Assembly (NCBI RefSeq): GCF_003967015.1
Contig: NZ_AP017566.1
Coordinates: forward strand, 46,609 to 110,608
Reading direction: 5' to 3'
DNA length: 64,000 nucleotides
From: Pseudanabaena sp. ABRG5-3
GTDB lineage: Bacteria > Cyanobacteriota > Cyanobacteriia > Pseudanabaenales > Pseudanabaenaceae
Shown here: positions 47,924-57,044 of the stretch, piece by piece
Position numbering within the stretch: position 1 is the first letter of the stretch
Layout of the letters: every line of letters begins with the position of its first letter
The notes under the pieces: model-generated
The model's database searches: none
The model's input: only the letters and a program-made list of their open reading frames with translations
Told to the model about the DNA's origin: nothing
Translations under genes and position numbers: made by a program

Positions 47924-49750
47924 ATGAAATCTTTAGCTTCCAAAATCCGCAAAACTCTCAAATATAGGATTTCTCTTATCTTTTTAGCCTTAATCTGCTG
48001 CTTTGGGTGCTTTTTTTCTAGCAATCAAAATGCACTGATATCTGCCAGCAATAAACCAAACATTATCGAACAGCAGCCATCAGAAGATGACTGGTCTTTG
48101 CCTAATTGGGTTACAAGAACAGAAAACAGTGGGTTATATGCTGAATCTACAGATATTTTCAAGCCTGAAGCCTATACTGTCAGCATGTCTTGGAAAGAAA
48201 TTAATCCCGAAGAAAATGTATTTGATTGGCGCAGATTGGAAGCTAATTTGGAAGCAGCTCGCAAACTAAATAAGCGAATTTGGTTGCGTATTTTTGCCTC
48301 GGATGTCAAGCATACACCTGACTGGGTAAAGGTTAAATACCCTGACTTGAAGGCTATGCAGTACAAAAATGAAGGTGGCTTCTATATAGATATGCATGAT
48401 AATAAAATTAGCCAAGGTAAATTCTATCCAATTTGGCACTATGGATTTGAAGCAGAATTTAAGAAGTTATTAGCTAGTTTTAAACAACGGCGTTATATTG
48501 CCGATCCAGCCCTTGCCTTTATGTATACTCCTGGAGCATGGCGTTGGAATGAGTGGGAAGTTATTTTTGTTGATGAAACGAAAAAATCTGGTGTAACTGT
48601 CGATCAGTTTTGGCAATGGTTTCGTCGTCATATGGATGACTATGCTGATGCAGCCAATGGCTATACTTATAAACTAGTATTCACTGGGCAGCCACAGATG
48701 GAAAGATGCGAGAATGATTCTGTATGGGCTTTGAAATTGAATGATGCTCCTAAAGGCAAAAATCGGATGGTCGATTATGCGATTTCCTTGGGAATGAGTG
48801 TACGCATTGGCGCTCAAGAATATTTTAATCCCTATTCTAATATCCCTTCGTGGGGTGCTTCTGCTCAAACGATTGGTAATTTAAACTACCAAGTTATCGA
48901 TGATGATCATCCATTACATCGCGATCACAATCGGATTATTGGTACTGAAAATGAGTTGCTTGGTTATGAGAATATGCTTCCTGGTACGGGCAAATATTAT
49001 TTCATGAAGATGGCGACTCTCAAATCATTGCAATTAAGGATGAACTGGATCAATGCTACCGATCGCTCCTATTCCCTAGCACCTGAAGTAGTAGAATATG
49101 CTCGCAAGACGATGGGTAAAACCGTTGAAAATAGTCCAGATGCTTGGGTGGCATTACGGCAATGGAATGATCCTACTTATTTAGACGATCGCTTGCCTGA
49201 ATATTCAGACGATATATCAAAAAAATTAGGATTAAGTTTGGCGGATTATCAACAACTTGATAGTTTCTTCAACAATGCTAAACTTCCATATCGCAACTGG
49301 GAAAGATGGCTCACCCAACGTGAAGTAGCACCTAATGGATATACTAAACCTACCCATCAAATTTATTCTAAATCACAATTTGATAAATGGAATGGATTTA
49401 GCTACGAAGCGATTAGAACCGATCATCAAAACCAGAGTGACTATATCTATTTCAATGTAGATGATCAATTCTTAAGAAACAAAAAGACTGATATAGAAAT
49501 CAAGGTGACCTATCTAGATGATAACGATGCTAAATGGGGCATTGAGTATGACGCTTTTGGCAATGTGTATAAAAAGACAGCACAGATAGTTAATCAAAAC
49601 AGTGGCAATTGGAAAACAATCACATTCAAAATATCCGATGCTGCTTTTACGAATCGACAAAATGGCAATATGGACTTTCGGATTTACAATGGCGGTTTCC
49701 AAGATCTAACTGTACGCTTTGTCCGTGTGATCAAAATGCAACCTGTGTAG
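47924..49750 (+). CDS. secreted TIM-barrel glycoside-hydrolase-like protein
   Basis: The protein is 608 aa with an N-terminal signal-like segment (basic residues, then ISLIFLALICCFGCFF at about 17-32); a lipoprotein cysteine is possible but the lipobox is poor. The following domain (about 60-450) has clan GH-A (GH42/GH5-like) hallmarks: an opening beta-strand/loop (SMSWKEINPEENVFDW), a likely acid/base Glu in WRWNEWE and a likely nucleophile Glu in IIGTENELLGYE. The last 140 residues form a probable beta-sandwich, perhaps carbohydrate-binding. Enzymes of this kind inside capsule/EPS loci often trim or release the polymer. The activity is inferred, and the family assignment needs a profile search. 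Confidence 0.65.
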   Translation: MKSLASKIRKTLKYRISLIFLALICCFGCFFSSNQNALISASNKPNIIEQQPSEDDWSLPNWVTRTENSGLYAESTDIFKPEAYTVSMSWKEINPEENVFDWRRLEANLEAARKLNKRIWLRIFASDVKHTPDWVKVKYPDLKAMQYKNEGGFYIDMHDNKISQGKFYPIWHYGFEAEFKKLLASFKQRRYIADPALAFMYTPGAWRWNEWEVIFVDETKKSGVTVDQFWQWFRRHMDDYADAANGYTYKLVFTGQPQMERCENDSVWALKLNDAPKGKNRMVDYAISLGMSVRIGAQEYFNPYSNIPSWGASAQTIGNLNYQVIDDDHPLHRDHNRIIGTENELLGYENMLPGTGKYYFMKMATLKSLQLRMNWINATDRSYSLAPEVVEYARKTMGKTVENSPDAWVALRQWNDPTYLDDRLPEYSDDISKKLGLSLADYQQLDSFFNNAKLPYRNWERWLTQREVAPNGYTKPTHQIYSKSQFDKWNGFSYEAIRTDHQNQSDYIYFNVDDQFLRNKKTDIEIKVTYLDDNDAKWGIEYDAFGNVYKKTAQIVNQNSGNWKTITFKISDAAFTNRQNGNMDFRIYNGGFQDLTVRFVRVIKMQPV

Positions 49751-49754
49751 TTTT

Positions 49755-49784
49755 TTGTGGGCGCTTCGCGCCCACAATTTTTTT
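49755..49784 (+). terminator. Rho-independent terminator
   Basis: A perfect 10-bp GC-rich stem (TTGTGGGCGC / GCGCCCACAA, loop TTC, 49755-49777) is followed by seven T residues. It begins 5 bases after the glycoside-hydrolase-like stop codon, so it should end or attenuate transcription within the polysaccharide run. Confidence 0.85.
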
Positions 49785-49823
49785 GTCTTATTTTTTTGTT
49801 CTTCCAATTATTCAATCAAATTT

Positions 49824-50984
49824 ATGAGTGATTTAAGGGTGCTTCATCTTATCCACGGACTAAACAGAGGAGGGATAGAAACTTGGCTAATTTCTATGCT
49901 CCGAGAGATCTCTAGGGATACTTGTGCGATGGACTTTTGTTGTAAAGGTGGTGATGTAGGGGTGTTGTCAGATATAGCGAAGCAGCTAGGTGCAAGGGTA
50001 TTCCATTGTCCTCTAGGGTTCAACCATCCTAAATTTGGAAGACAATTCAGAGATATCTTATCCACACAAAAATATACAATTTTACATAATCATGTCGAAG
50101 TCTATAGTGGATTTCCTGTATGGGTCGCGCATGGGCTGGGCATCCCTGTAATTAGTATGTTTCACAATACTCACTTTCCTGCTCAAGATCGATTAACCAA
50201 GTTACCAATTTTACGCCAATTGCGATCGCTATATGGTGCTGTTAGTATTCGCTATGCTCTCAAGCATTCTGAATTTATTACCGCATCTTCTCAAGCAATT
50301 TTAGATAGCCTAGCAATCCCCAAACATCAGCTAGAGCGCAGTCGTGTTTGGTATAGCGGAGTTACGATCGCTGATCTCAAAGGTGCTGCGGACAAAATAG
50401 CCTTTCGCCAATCTTTAGGCTGGGCGGAGGATACGCCAATAGTTTTACACGTGGGACGTTTTGCCGAACAGAAGAATCATCTTGGATTATTAAAAATATT
50501 TGAGAAAGTACGCCAGCTAATCCCTACTGCTAAATTATTGATGGTGGGAGTTGGTCCCTTAAAACCACAAATTGAGGCGATCGCTACTCAGCGAGGAATG
50601 ACAGACTCGGTGCGATTTCTAGGTGGTCGAGATGATGTTCCATTAATTATGAGTCTTTGTGATGTATTTCTATTCCCATCACTACACGAAGGATTTGGAC
50701 TAGTAGCGATCGAAGCGAGTGCGGCGGGACTGCCTGTCGTCGGGAGCAAAATTGCGGGCTTATTAGAAGCTGTACTTGACGGCAAGACTGGTATTTTGCA
50801 TGATGTGAACGATCTTGAAGGTATGGCAAAATCGGTTGTTCTGCTTTTAAAAGATTCTGCCTATGCTAAGAGTCTGGCTAGTGCTGGTCGTGAACGTGTA
50901 ATCCAAGACTTTTCAATTCCCACTAGTGCCAATCGTTTACTAGAGATGTATCAGGAAGTTCTTAGCAAATCTCAAACAAGTTAA
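49824..50984 (+). CDS. glycosyltransferase family 4
   Basis: This GT-B glycosyltransferase is about 386 aa. I chose the ATG at 49824 (start MSDLRVLHLIHGLNRGG) because the upstream in-frame extension runs through the terminator hairpin. The Gly-rich N-terminal acceptor motif is LNRGGIETW. The donor half has LHVGRFAEQKNH, LMVGVG and the EX7E motif in HEGFGLVAIEA. It is co-directional with the rest of the locus but separated by the terminator, so it may start a second transcription unit. It most likely adds a sugar to a lipid-linked intermediate; the specificity is unknown. Confidence 0.9.
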   Translation: MSDLRVLHLIHGLNRGGIETWLISMLREISRDTCAMDFCCKGGDVGVLSDIAKQLGARVFHCPLGFNHPKFGRQFRDILSTQKYTILHNHVEVYSGFPVWVAHGLGIPVISMFHNTHFPAQDRLTKLPILRQLRSLYGAVSIRYALKHSEFITASSQAILDSLAIPKHQLERSRVWYSGVTIADLKGAADKIAFRQSLGWAEDTPIVLHVGRFAEQKNHLGLLKIFEKVRQLIPTAKLLMVGVGPLKPQIEAIATQRGMTDSVRFLGGRDDVPLIMSLCDVFLFPSLHEGFGLVAIEASAAGLPVVGSKIAGLLEAVLDGKTGILHDVNDLEGMAKSVVLLLKDSAYAKSLASAGRERVIQDFSIPTSANRLLEMYQEVLSKSQTS

Positions 50985-51121
50985 GTTGGAAATTCAGTCA
51001 ATATGCTTAATTTTGTGAGTCTATTTAATGTTACTTTCAAGAATAAGACAATATGCTTAGTCTAATCTTTCTGTGTTTTTCTAAATATATCTTACCTCAG
51101 CTTTCTCAGTGGTAATCCGAA

Positions 51122-52108
51122 ATGCCTAACAGCTTACTACTCATTCTTTCTTTCAGTAGCTTTCTTATTAGTTTGCTCACGGTTTTCCTGATTAAGCAAG
51201 GCTTGAGAGAAAGTTTACTAGATATTCCCAATGATCGTAGTTCGCATACACAACCCACTCCTAGAGGTGGAGGACTAGGATTTATCATTGCCTTTGCTAT
51301 CACCAGTGGGATTAGCGTTTTTTTGTTTAGCGGCTCTCTCCCCCTCTATCCACTTTGGATGACCTTAATTCCTTTAGCGGTTATCGGCATTATTGACGAT
51401 CGCCAAGGCGTTCCTTCGGGAATTCGCTACTTAGTCCAGTTAGTAGTTGCAAGCATTACGACCTTCTATGTAGGCGTTTTTCCTCAACCTTGGTTAATGC
51501 ATTTGGGCTTATTCGGTCAAATTATGGCGATCGCGATCACTCTGATCGGAATGACGGCAATTATTAACTTTTATAACTTCATGGATGGACTAGATGGCTT
51601 AGTAGCTAGCTGTACTGCTATCCAACTTGGTTTTCAAGCTATTTATCTCAACCAGACAATTTTATGGCTCTTAGTTGCAGCTTTGTTAGGATTCTTAATT
51701 TGGAATTGGGCTCCTGCTAAAATCTTTATGGGAGATGTAGGTAGTACTTGTCTTGGTGCAATCGTCGCTTTTTCTTTGCTCAGTAGCCATCAAAATACTA
51801 GTGAAGTTTGGTCAGCATTAGTGATTACCTTACCCATATTAGGTGATGCAGTATATACTCTATTTCGGCGCTTGCTTAACCACGAAAATATTTTTCAAGC
51901 CCATCGCAGTCATATCTATCAACGCTTACAACAATCGGGAATGTCTCACGGACAAGTTGCGAGTATTTATGTTGTGCTAAATCTATCAATTGCGATCAGT
52001 ATTATTAATTTAGGAACTCTAGGAGCTTGGTATGGTTTCTTCGGTGTTATTGTATTAATCATTTTAAGTGAGTTTTATCTCAGCCTTCGACTGAGAAGTC
52101 AAGTATAG
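51122..52108 (+). CDS. WecA/MraY-family undecaprenyl-phosphate sugar-1-phosphate transferase
   Basis: This 328-residue polytopic protein (about 10 membrane segments) belongs to the PNPT family, which transfers a HexNAc-1-phosphate or similar from a UDP-sugar to a polyprenyl phosphate and starts the repeat unit. Diagnostic motifs are present: DRSSHTQPTPRGGG near 40, the aspartate pair region GIIDDR near 88, NFYNFMDGLDG near 150, FMGDVGS near 205 and the HXXH-like AHRSHIYQRL near 262. It resembles the cyanobacterial WecA/TagO-like initiators rather than MraY. As the initiating enzyme it supports a Wzy-dependent pathway for this locus. Confidence 0.9.
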   Translation: MPNSLLLILSFSSFLISLLTVFLIKQGLRESLLDIPNDRSSHTQPTPRGGGLGFIIAFAITSGISVFLFSGSLPLYPLWMTLIPLAVIGIIDDRQGVPSGIRYLVQLVVASITTFYVGVFPQPWLMHLGLFGQIMAIAITLIGMTAIINFYNFMDGLDGLVASCTAIQLGFQAIYLNQTILWLLVAALLGFLIWNWAPAKIFMGDVGSTCLGAIVAFSLLSSHQNTSEVWSALVITLPILGDAVYTLFRRLLNHENIFQAHRSHIYQRLQQSGMSHGQVASIYVVLNLSIAISIINLGTLGAWYGFFGVIVLIILSEFYLSLRLRSQV

Positions 52109-52175
52109 TTTTCTATAGACAGCTACAATTAATCATTTAATCAATTAATCATTATTTAAAGTCTTAACCATTCCT

Positions 52176-53288
52176 ATGAAAGTTCTCTTGATCATTACGA
52201 GATCCGATACCGTTGGCGGCGCTCAAGTTCACGTCAAAGATTTGGCTTGCTTTCTACAACAGCACGGACATGAGGTTCTCGTCATTACTGGAGAAAAAGG
52301 TCCCTTTAATGACTTTTTAAAAAGCTTTTCTATTGATTCCAATGCTTGCCAATGTTTTAAACAATCGATTAATCCATTGTTAGATTGGCAAACTCTTTTG
52401 TTTCTTGTGAAAACTATTCGTCAATTTCAACCAGACATTGTGGCAACCCACTCTAGTAAAGCAGGAATTTTGGGTAGATTGGCGGCGAAAATAACTAATA
52501 TACCCTGTGTATTTACTGCTCATGGATGGGCATTTACGGATGGGATACCTGAGCCTAATCGCAGTGTTTATGAAGTTATCGAAAAATGGGTTGAGCCAAT
52601 AACTGACAAGGTTATTTGTGTTTCTGAAAATGATCGTCAGATTGCCCTAAAAGCAGGAATGCCTGCTGATAAATTGGTAATGATTCACTATGGAATTGAA
52701 GATGTTCCTCATCATTTAAGATCTAGCCATCAACCAAACAATCCTGTACGTATTTTAATGGTGGCTAGATTTGATGCACAGAAGGATCATGCAACATTAA
52801 TTAAGGCTTTTCAATCTATTGAAAATGCTCAGTTAGAACTGTTGGGAGGAGGACCAAAGCTAGAAGAAATCAAAACTATGGTCAGCCAAATGGATATGAC
52901 AGATCGTGTCAATTTTCGAGGATTTTGTAGTAATGTGTCCGAGCTATTGCCCCAAGGTGATATTTTTACACTGATTACTAACTGGGAAGGATTTCCCTAC
53001 GCTATTATCGAGGCAATGCGAGCGGAAATGCCGATCATCGCTTCTCAGGTTGGAGGGGTTGCCGAGTCAGTAATTGATGGAGTAACAGGCTACTGTGTAC
53101 CTCGTGGTGATGTTGAAACCTTAAGAAATCGCCTTGAAAAATTGGTTAATGATGCTCAACTTCGGCGCGAGATGGGAATTCAAGGACGACAAAAATATGA
53201 GTCGGAGTTAACTTTAGAGCAGATGTGTACAACCACCTTGAATGTTTATCAAGACGTTATCCATAGAAGACAACTTAAGGCTAAGTAG
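52176..53288 (+). CDS. glycosyltransferase family 4
   Basis: This 370-residue GT-B glycosyltransferase is the third GT4 gene of the locus. It starts with KVLLIITRSDTVGGAQVHV and has the acceptor-domain motif THSSKAGILGRLAA. It ends with the donor half ILMVARFDAQKDH, LLGGGP and the EX7E motif in WEGFPYAIIEA. The SSKAG...RLAA pattern is frequent in enzymes adding the second sugar to a lipid-linked HexNAc, which would suit its place right after the WecA-like gene. That specificity is inference. It is followed by the SDR gene after only 3 bp. Confidence 0.9.
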   Translation: MKVLLIITRSDTVGGAQVHVKDLACFLQQHGHEVLVITGEKGPFNDFLKSFSIDSNACQCFKQSINPLLDWQTLLFLVKTIRQFQPDIVATHSSKAGILGRLAAKITNIPCVFTAHGWAFTDGIPEPNRSVYEVIEKWVEPITDKVICVSENDRQIALKAGMPADKLVMIHYGIEDVPHHLRSSHQPNNPVRILMVARFDAQKDHATLIKAFQSIENAQLELLGGGPKLEEIKTMVSQMDMTDRVNFRGFCSNVSELLPQGDIFTLITNWEGFPYAIIEAMRAEMPIIASQVGGVAESVIDGVTGYCVPRGDVETLRNRLEKLVNDAQLRREMGIQGRQKYESELTLEQMCTTTLNVYQDVIHRRQLKAK

Positions 53289-53291
53289 TTT

Positions 53292-54182
53292 ATGACCACT
53301 TTAATCACTGGAGCTACAGGACTAACAGGAACGTTATTTCTCAAAAGACTAGCAGAAATCAAGCCAAATGCTGAAGTTTCTTGCTTAGTTAGAGAAACTA
53401 GCGATCGCAGTAAGATTGATCATCTTAATTTAAAGATTAATTACTATATTGGCGATAGTAAAACTGCTAAAACTTGGGATGAGATTTTTGCCCACAGTAA
53501 TTTTGAGATAATTATTCATATTGTGCAACTAAATCAAGTTCCCATCCTAATTAATAGTCTCAAAAAAGCACAGCAAACTCCACATTTGATTATTATTGGC
53601 ACAACAGGAATTTATTCAAAATACAATCGATATTCTCAAGAATATAAAGATGCTGAGAAAGAATTATTGACATATTCAGGAACCTATTGTCTACTTCGTC
53701 CTACGATGATTTATGGTTCTCCACAAGATCAAAATTTGCATAAACTAATTAAATTTTGCGATCGCTATCAATTCTTTCCTGTTTTTGGCTCAGGCAATAC
53801 TCTTTTACAACCAATTCATGCAGATGACATTGCTCAAACTCTGGTGAAAGCATGGCAGTTCCGCCATATTCAAGGAGCTTACGATCTGTCTGGTGCGAGT
53901 ATTGTTAACTTTAAAGAACTTTTAACTATAGTTAGTAAATTATTAGCTAAACCTGTTTATCATCTCTACTTCCCTTTAAATATTGGCATTGCCATGGCAA
54001 CTCTTTTAGAAAGTATTTTGGGAGATAAATCGCCAGTAAGACGGGAGCAGATTTTGAGGCTTCAAGAAGATAAAGCTTACTCCCATGAGGCAGCTAAAAA
54101 CGACTTGGATTTTTCGCCCCGCACCTTAGAAGTTGGATTGCAACAAGAAGTAGAGTTAATGCGTAATCAAGGAATCATTTAA
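53292..54182 (+). CDS. atypical SDR-family NAD(P)-dependent sugar epimerase/dehydratase-like
   Basis: This 296-residue protein has an N-terminal nucleotide-binding motif (TLITGATGLTG) and the extended-SDR closing motifs (LRPTMIYG, QPIHADDIAQ). In place of a classic YxxxK catalytic pair it has YSQEYKDAEK, so it is better called atypical and may not be a true epimerase. It lies 3 bp after a glycosyltransferase and 9 bp before the beta-propeller gene. A role in making or modifying a nucleotide sugar for this locus is likely; the precise reaction is unknown. Confidence 0.8.
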   Translation: MTTLITGATGLTGTLFLKRLAEIKPNAEVSCLVRETSDRSKIDHLNLKINYYIGDSKTAKTWDEIFAHSNFEIIIHIVQLNQVPILINSLKKAQQTPHLIIIGTTGIYSKYNRYSQEYKDAEKELLTYSGTYCLLRPTMIYGSPQDQNLHKLIKFCDRYQFFPVFGSGNTLLQPIHADDIAQTLVKAWQFRHIQGAYDLSGASIVNFKELLTIVSKLLAKPVYHLYFPLNIGIAMATLLESILGDKSPVRREQILRLQEDKAYSHEAAKNDLDFSPRTLEVGLQQEVELMRNQGII

Positions 54183-54191
54183 AGCTGAGCT

Positions 54192-55130
54192 ATGATTAAT
54201 CGACTTGTCAATCATCTGAGATCCCATATTCGCCAACGATTGCCTAAACCAATTCAATATTGGTTATCAGCACAAATGTCAAATTGGGCGATCGGGATTT
54301 ATGTTGGTTCTAATCCCTTAGATCTCCAGCCTGCACAATCGATTAAACAACCAGTAATTTCGCGAGAAGATATTCGCGATCGCCATGCTGCTCTAGTTGC
54401 TGATCCATTCATGATTCAGCATCAGGAAACATGGTATATGTTTTTTGAAGTTATGAATCAGGATCTCAATCTTGGTGAAATTGGTCTAGCAACAAGTGCT
54501 AATGGATTGACATGGCAGTATCAGCAAATTGTGCTTACTGAATCCTTTCATCTATCCTATCCCTACGTCTTCCAATGGCAAGGAGATTACTATATGATTC
54601 CAGAGACAGGATCGGCTCAGTCCATTCGACTTTATAAAGCAACTCAATTCCCCCTGCAATGGAACTTCATTGGAAATCTCTTAGAAGGCTTAGAGTTTTT
54701 AGATGCCTCTATTATTTTTTATAACAATTTATGGTGGATCTTTACGGAAACTAGCTCTCAAGGTCAAAATGATACCCTAAGGCTATATTATGCTGCCAAT
54801 CTCCAAGGTAAATGGCAGGAACATCCACTTAGTCCGATTATCCAAAACAATCCTCATATTGCTAGACCCGCAGGTCGGATTTTAAATTTAGGCGATCGTT
54901 TAATCCGTTATGCACAGGACTGCTTTCCTACCTATGGGACACAAGTGAGAGCATTTGAAATTACTGATATCTCTCCAGAAACTTATGTGGAAAAACAGGT
55001 TGGAGCTGAACCTCTCTTAACTGCTAGTGGTAAAGGATGGAATAAATCTGGAATGCATCATGTAGATGCACATAGACTTAACGATGGTTCTTGGATTGCT
55101 TGTGTGGATGGAAGATGGGATTATCGCTAA
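54192..55130 (+). CDS. GINT1_N-like beta-propeller protein of polysaccharide loci
   Basis: This 312-residue protein is built of repeated aromatic beta-strands of the type DPFMIQHQETWYMFFEV, YPYVFQWQGDYYMIPET and LDASIIFYNNLWWIFTE. This is the five-bladed, GH43-like propeller pattern annotated as the N-terminal domain of glucosamine-inositolphosphorylceramide transferase 1, and often seen next to formyltransferases or glycosyltransferases in bacteria. Acidic residues at blade ends (D in ADPF, E in IPET) sit where GH43/GH32 enzymes keep catalytic acids. Its exact job is not established, and I do not assign a reaction. It ends just before a strong hairpin. Confidence 0.7.
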   Translation: MINRLVNHLRSHIRQRLPKPIQYWLSAQMSNWAIGIYVGSNPLDLQPAQSIKQPVISREDIRDRHAALVADPFMIQHQETWYMFFEVMNQDLNLGEIGLATSANGLTWQYQQIVLTESFHLSYPYVFQWQGDYYMIPETGSAQSIRLYKATQFPLQWNFIGNLLEGLEFLDASIIFYNNLWWIFTETSSQGQNDTLRLYYAANLQGKWQEHPLSPIIQNNPHIARPAGRILNLGDRLIRYAQDCFPTYGTQVRAFEITDISPETYVEKQVGAEPLLTASGKGWNKSGMHHVDAHRLNDGSWIACVDGRWDYR

Positions 55131-55143
55131 AACAAAGAAGTAA

Positions 55144-55176
55144 TTTTTTAGGAGCGGCAAAGCCGCTCCTAAAAAA
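55144..55176. terminator. bidirectional hairpin terminator
   Basis: A perfect 15-bp inverted repeat (TTTTTTAGGAGCGGC, loop AAA, GCCGCTCCTAAAAAA) lies between the propeller gene and the epimerase gene. The GC-rich core flanked by T and A tracts makes it terminator-like on either strand. Confidence 0.7.
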
Positions 55177-55216
55177 TTTAAATTGAATGGTTCTTTACAA
55201 ATAACTAATTAAATTT

Positions 55217-56158
55217 ATGGATAAACAAATTGTTTTAGTAACTGGTGGATGTGGCTTTATTGGTTCCCATCTGGTCGAAAAATTAGTACAGGAAAATTAC
55301 TATGTGCGAGTTTTAGACAACTTATCAACAGGGAAGTTAGATAATTTATCAACGGTTCCCCCTGACAAAGTAGAAGTTATTATTGGCAATGTTACAGATT
55401 TTGACACTGTCAAAAATGCTGTGCATAATTGTACCTATGTATTTCATGAAGCGGCGATTCCTAGTGTTCCTCAATCTATTGCTGATCCTTTAAGTACAGG
55501 TAGAGTAAACTATAGCGGTACTCTCAATGTTTTAGAAGCATCGCGTCAATCTCATGTCCGACGGGTCATTTTTGCAAGTAGTGCTGCTGTTTATGGAGAT
55601 GAACCAACTCTTCCTAAACATGAGCTAATGTTGGCTAGTCCGATTAGTCCCTATGGAGCAGATAAAAGGGCATCGGAATTAATGGGATTAGTTTATGCCC
55701 AGATTTCAGATTTAGAGTTTGTTTCTTTGCGCTATTTCAATGTGTTTGGACCTCGGCAAGATCCATCGGGTTCCTATGCAGGTGTTATATCGATATTCTG
55801 TAATTGCATTCAGCAAAGTACATCTCCAACTATTTATGGTGATGGTTTGCAAAGCCGTGATTTTATCTATGTATCAGATGTAGTAAAGGCAAATTTAATT
55901 GCAATGAACCATCCCAATGTAAGAACTGGGATCTTTAATGTGGGGAGAGGTGAGTCAGTGACGTTAATAGATTTAATTAATACTTTAAATCTATTAACTA
56001 ATAAGAATGTTCAGGCAACTCATCAAACCTCTCGGTCTGGTGATATTCGCCACAGTATTGCCGATATCTCGGCATTGAAGGCGTTGGGATGGACTTCAAC
56101 TATCAGCATCTATGATGGCTTGGCATTTCTTCTGGATTCTCTAAAAACAGAAATATAG
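55217..56158 (+). CDS. NAD-dependent UDP-sugar 4-epimerase (GalE/WbpP-like)
   Basis: This 313-residue extended SDR has an intact NAD motif (VTGGCGFIGSHL), a catalytic Ser region (FASSAAVYGD), the YxxxK pair in YGADKRASE, RYFNVFGPRQDP and RDFIYVSDV. These are textbook features of UDP-hexose or UDP-HexNAc 4-epimerases. It would supply a galactose- or GalNAc-type donor to the glycosyltransferases upstream. It is the last gene of the polysaccharide run and lies downstream of the hairpin at 55144-55176, so it may have its own promoter. Confidence 0.9.
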   Translation: MDKQIVLVTGGCGFIGSHLVEKLVQENYYVRVLDNLSTGKLDNLSTVPPDKVEVIIGNVTDFDTVKNAVHNCTYVFHEAAIPSVPQSIADPLSTGRVNYSGTLNVLEASRQSHVRRVIFASSAAVYGDEPTLPKHELMLASPISPYGADKRASELMGLVYAQISDLEFVSLRYFNVFGPRQDPSGSYAGVISIFCNCIQQSTSPTIYGDGLQSRDFIYVSDVVKANLIAMNHPNVRTGIFNVGRGESVTLIDLINTLNLLTNKNVQATHQTSRSGDIRHSIADISALKALGWTSTISIYDGLAFLLDSLKTEI

Positions 56159-56370
56159 CTGTTATTCAATGGGATTGTACTTGTTTATTCAATCCCTAAA
56201 AGGTTTCTGGAAAGGCGAGAATCAACACAGGGCAGTAAATTTGCCGAAGCTACAGTTACGACAATTCAGGGCAAAAAGCGATCGCTCCTCAAAACTCAAA
56301 ATCACGATCACCTCTCCACAAAAAATCAAACCGCGATCGCATTCCTAATACTCAAAATTTATCTATCTAT
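56159..56370. other. intergenic region with HIP1 repeat copy
   Basis: This convergent gap between the epimerase gene and higA holds no gene. A 7-bp inverted repeat (GGGATTG at 56171-56177, CAATCCC at 56190-56196) without a T-run could be a weak terminator. Two HIP1 octamers at 56278 and 56333 bound a single copy of the 56-57 bp repeat described at 59771-59951. Confidence 0.5.
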
Positions 56371-56682
56371 CTAAACTTGAACTAGCTGCTGATTGTTTGA
56401 TGAGCGAGGTTGAATTGTTTTTTGAATTTCTTCTCCCGCCAACTCTTCGGCTAGGCGTAACTCATAGGCTTTTTGCAAATTAAGCCATAGCTCTGCACCA
56501 GTGCCAAACCATCGTCCTAGACGTAGTGCCGTGTCAGCAGTAATACCTCTTTGTCCTTTGAGAATTTGCGTAATCCGATTTGTGGGGATATGGAGCGATC
56601 GCGCTAGTTCTGATGCACTAATTCCCAGTTCTTCTAGCTCATCTGCTAAGATTTCGCCAGCGTGAATTGCAGGTCTTGCCAT
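56371..56682 (-). CDS. higA: HigA-family antitoxin (XRE/HTH)
   Basis: This protein of about 103 aa starts at 56682 (MARPAIHAGEILADELEE), chosen over an upstream in-frame ATG because AAGGAG sits 8 bases before it and the start fits the family. The helix-turn-helix (ISASELARSLHIPTNRITQI) is followed by GITADTALRLGRWFG, the hallmark of HigA/VapI antitoxins. It follows the toxin gene by 13 bp, the usual toxin-first higBA order. It should neutralise HigB and repress the operon by binding near 56990-57050. Confidence 0.93.
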   Translation of the reverse strand: MARPAIHAGEILADELEELGISASELARSLHIPTNRITQILKGQRGITADTALRLGRWFGTGAELWLNLQKAYELRLAEELAGEEIQKTIQPRSSNNQQLVQV

Positions 56683-56695
56683 AGTTTTTTCTCCT

Positions 56696-56986
56696 TTAGT
56701 GATAATCGACAATTTCGATATTAAATGGGCGATTTTCTGTTTCTGTCCACTCAAAACAAATACGCCATTTGTCATTTATGCGGATGCTGTACTGTCCTTT
56801 TCTATCTCCGCCTAGTGCCTCAAAACGGTTACTTGGCAATGCCATAAGAGCTTCTTTATTAGGTGCGGCTTCTAGAATTTCTAGACGTTTGTATGCTTGC
56901 CTTTCAAAGCCTTGAAATTCTTTGACACGATCGCCAGCCGCAAATTTGGCTGTACGTTTGTCTTTATATTTTTGAGGCATAGGCAA
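56696..56986 (-). CDS. higB: HigB-family toxin (RelE superfamily mRNA interferase)
   Basis: This 96-residue small basic protein has the RelE-fold C-terminus of HigB toxins (GQYSIRINDKWRICFEW) and an N-terminal DKRTAKF segment typical of the family. HigB enzymes cut mRNA on translating ribosomes. The gene is directly upstream of higA, and its stop codon lies within the antitoxin's Shine-Dalgarno region. All expected family segments seem present, so the module looks intact. Confidence 0.92.
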   Translation of the reverse strand: MPMPQKYKDKRTAKFAAGDRVKEFQGFERQAYKRLEILEAAPNKEALMALPSNRFEALGGDRKGQYSIRINDKWRICFEWTETENRPFNIEIVDYH

Positions 56987-57044
56987 GTTTTATGTGTTAC
57001 GTCAAGCATAACATTTATATCGCTATACAGCAAAACATACAATT

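Noticed and set aside
49755..49823. Upstream extension of the second GT4 gene to a start at 49755
   Set aside because: It would translate the terminator hairpin and adds residues unlike the family; the ATG at 49824 begins the normal GT4 N-terminus.
50998..51060. Direct repeat CAATATGCTTA twice before the WecA-like gene
   Set aside because: Eleven bases in AT-rich intergenic DNA; could be chance and no regulator can be named.
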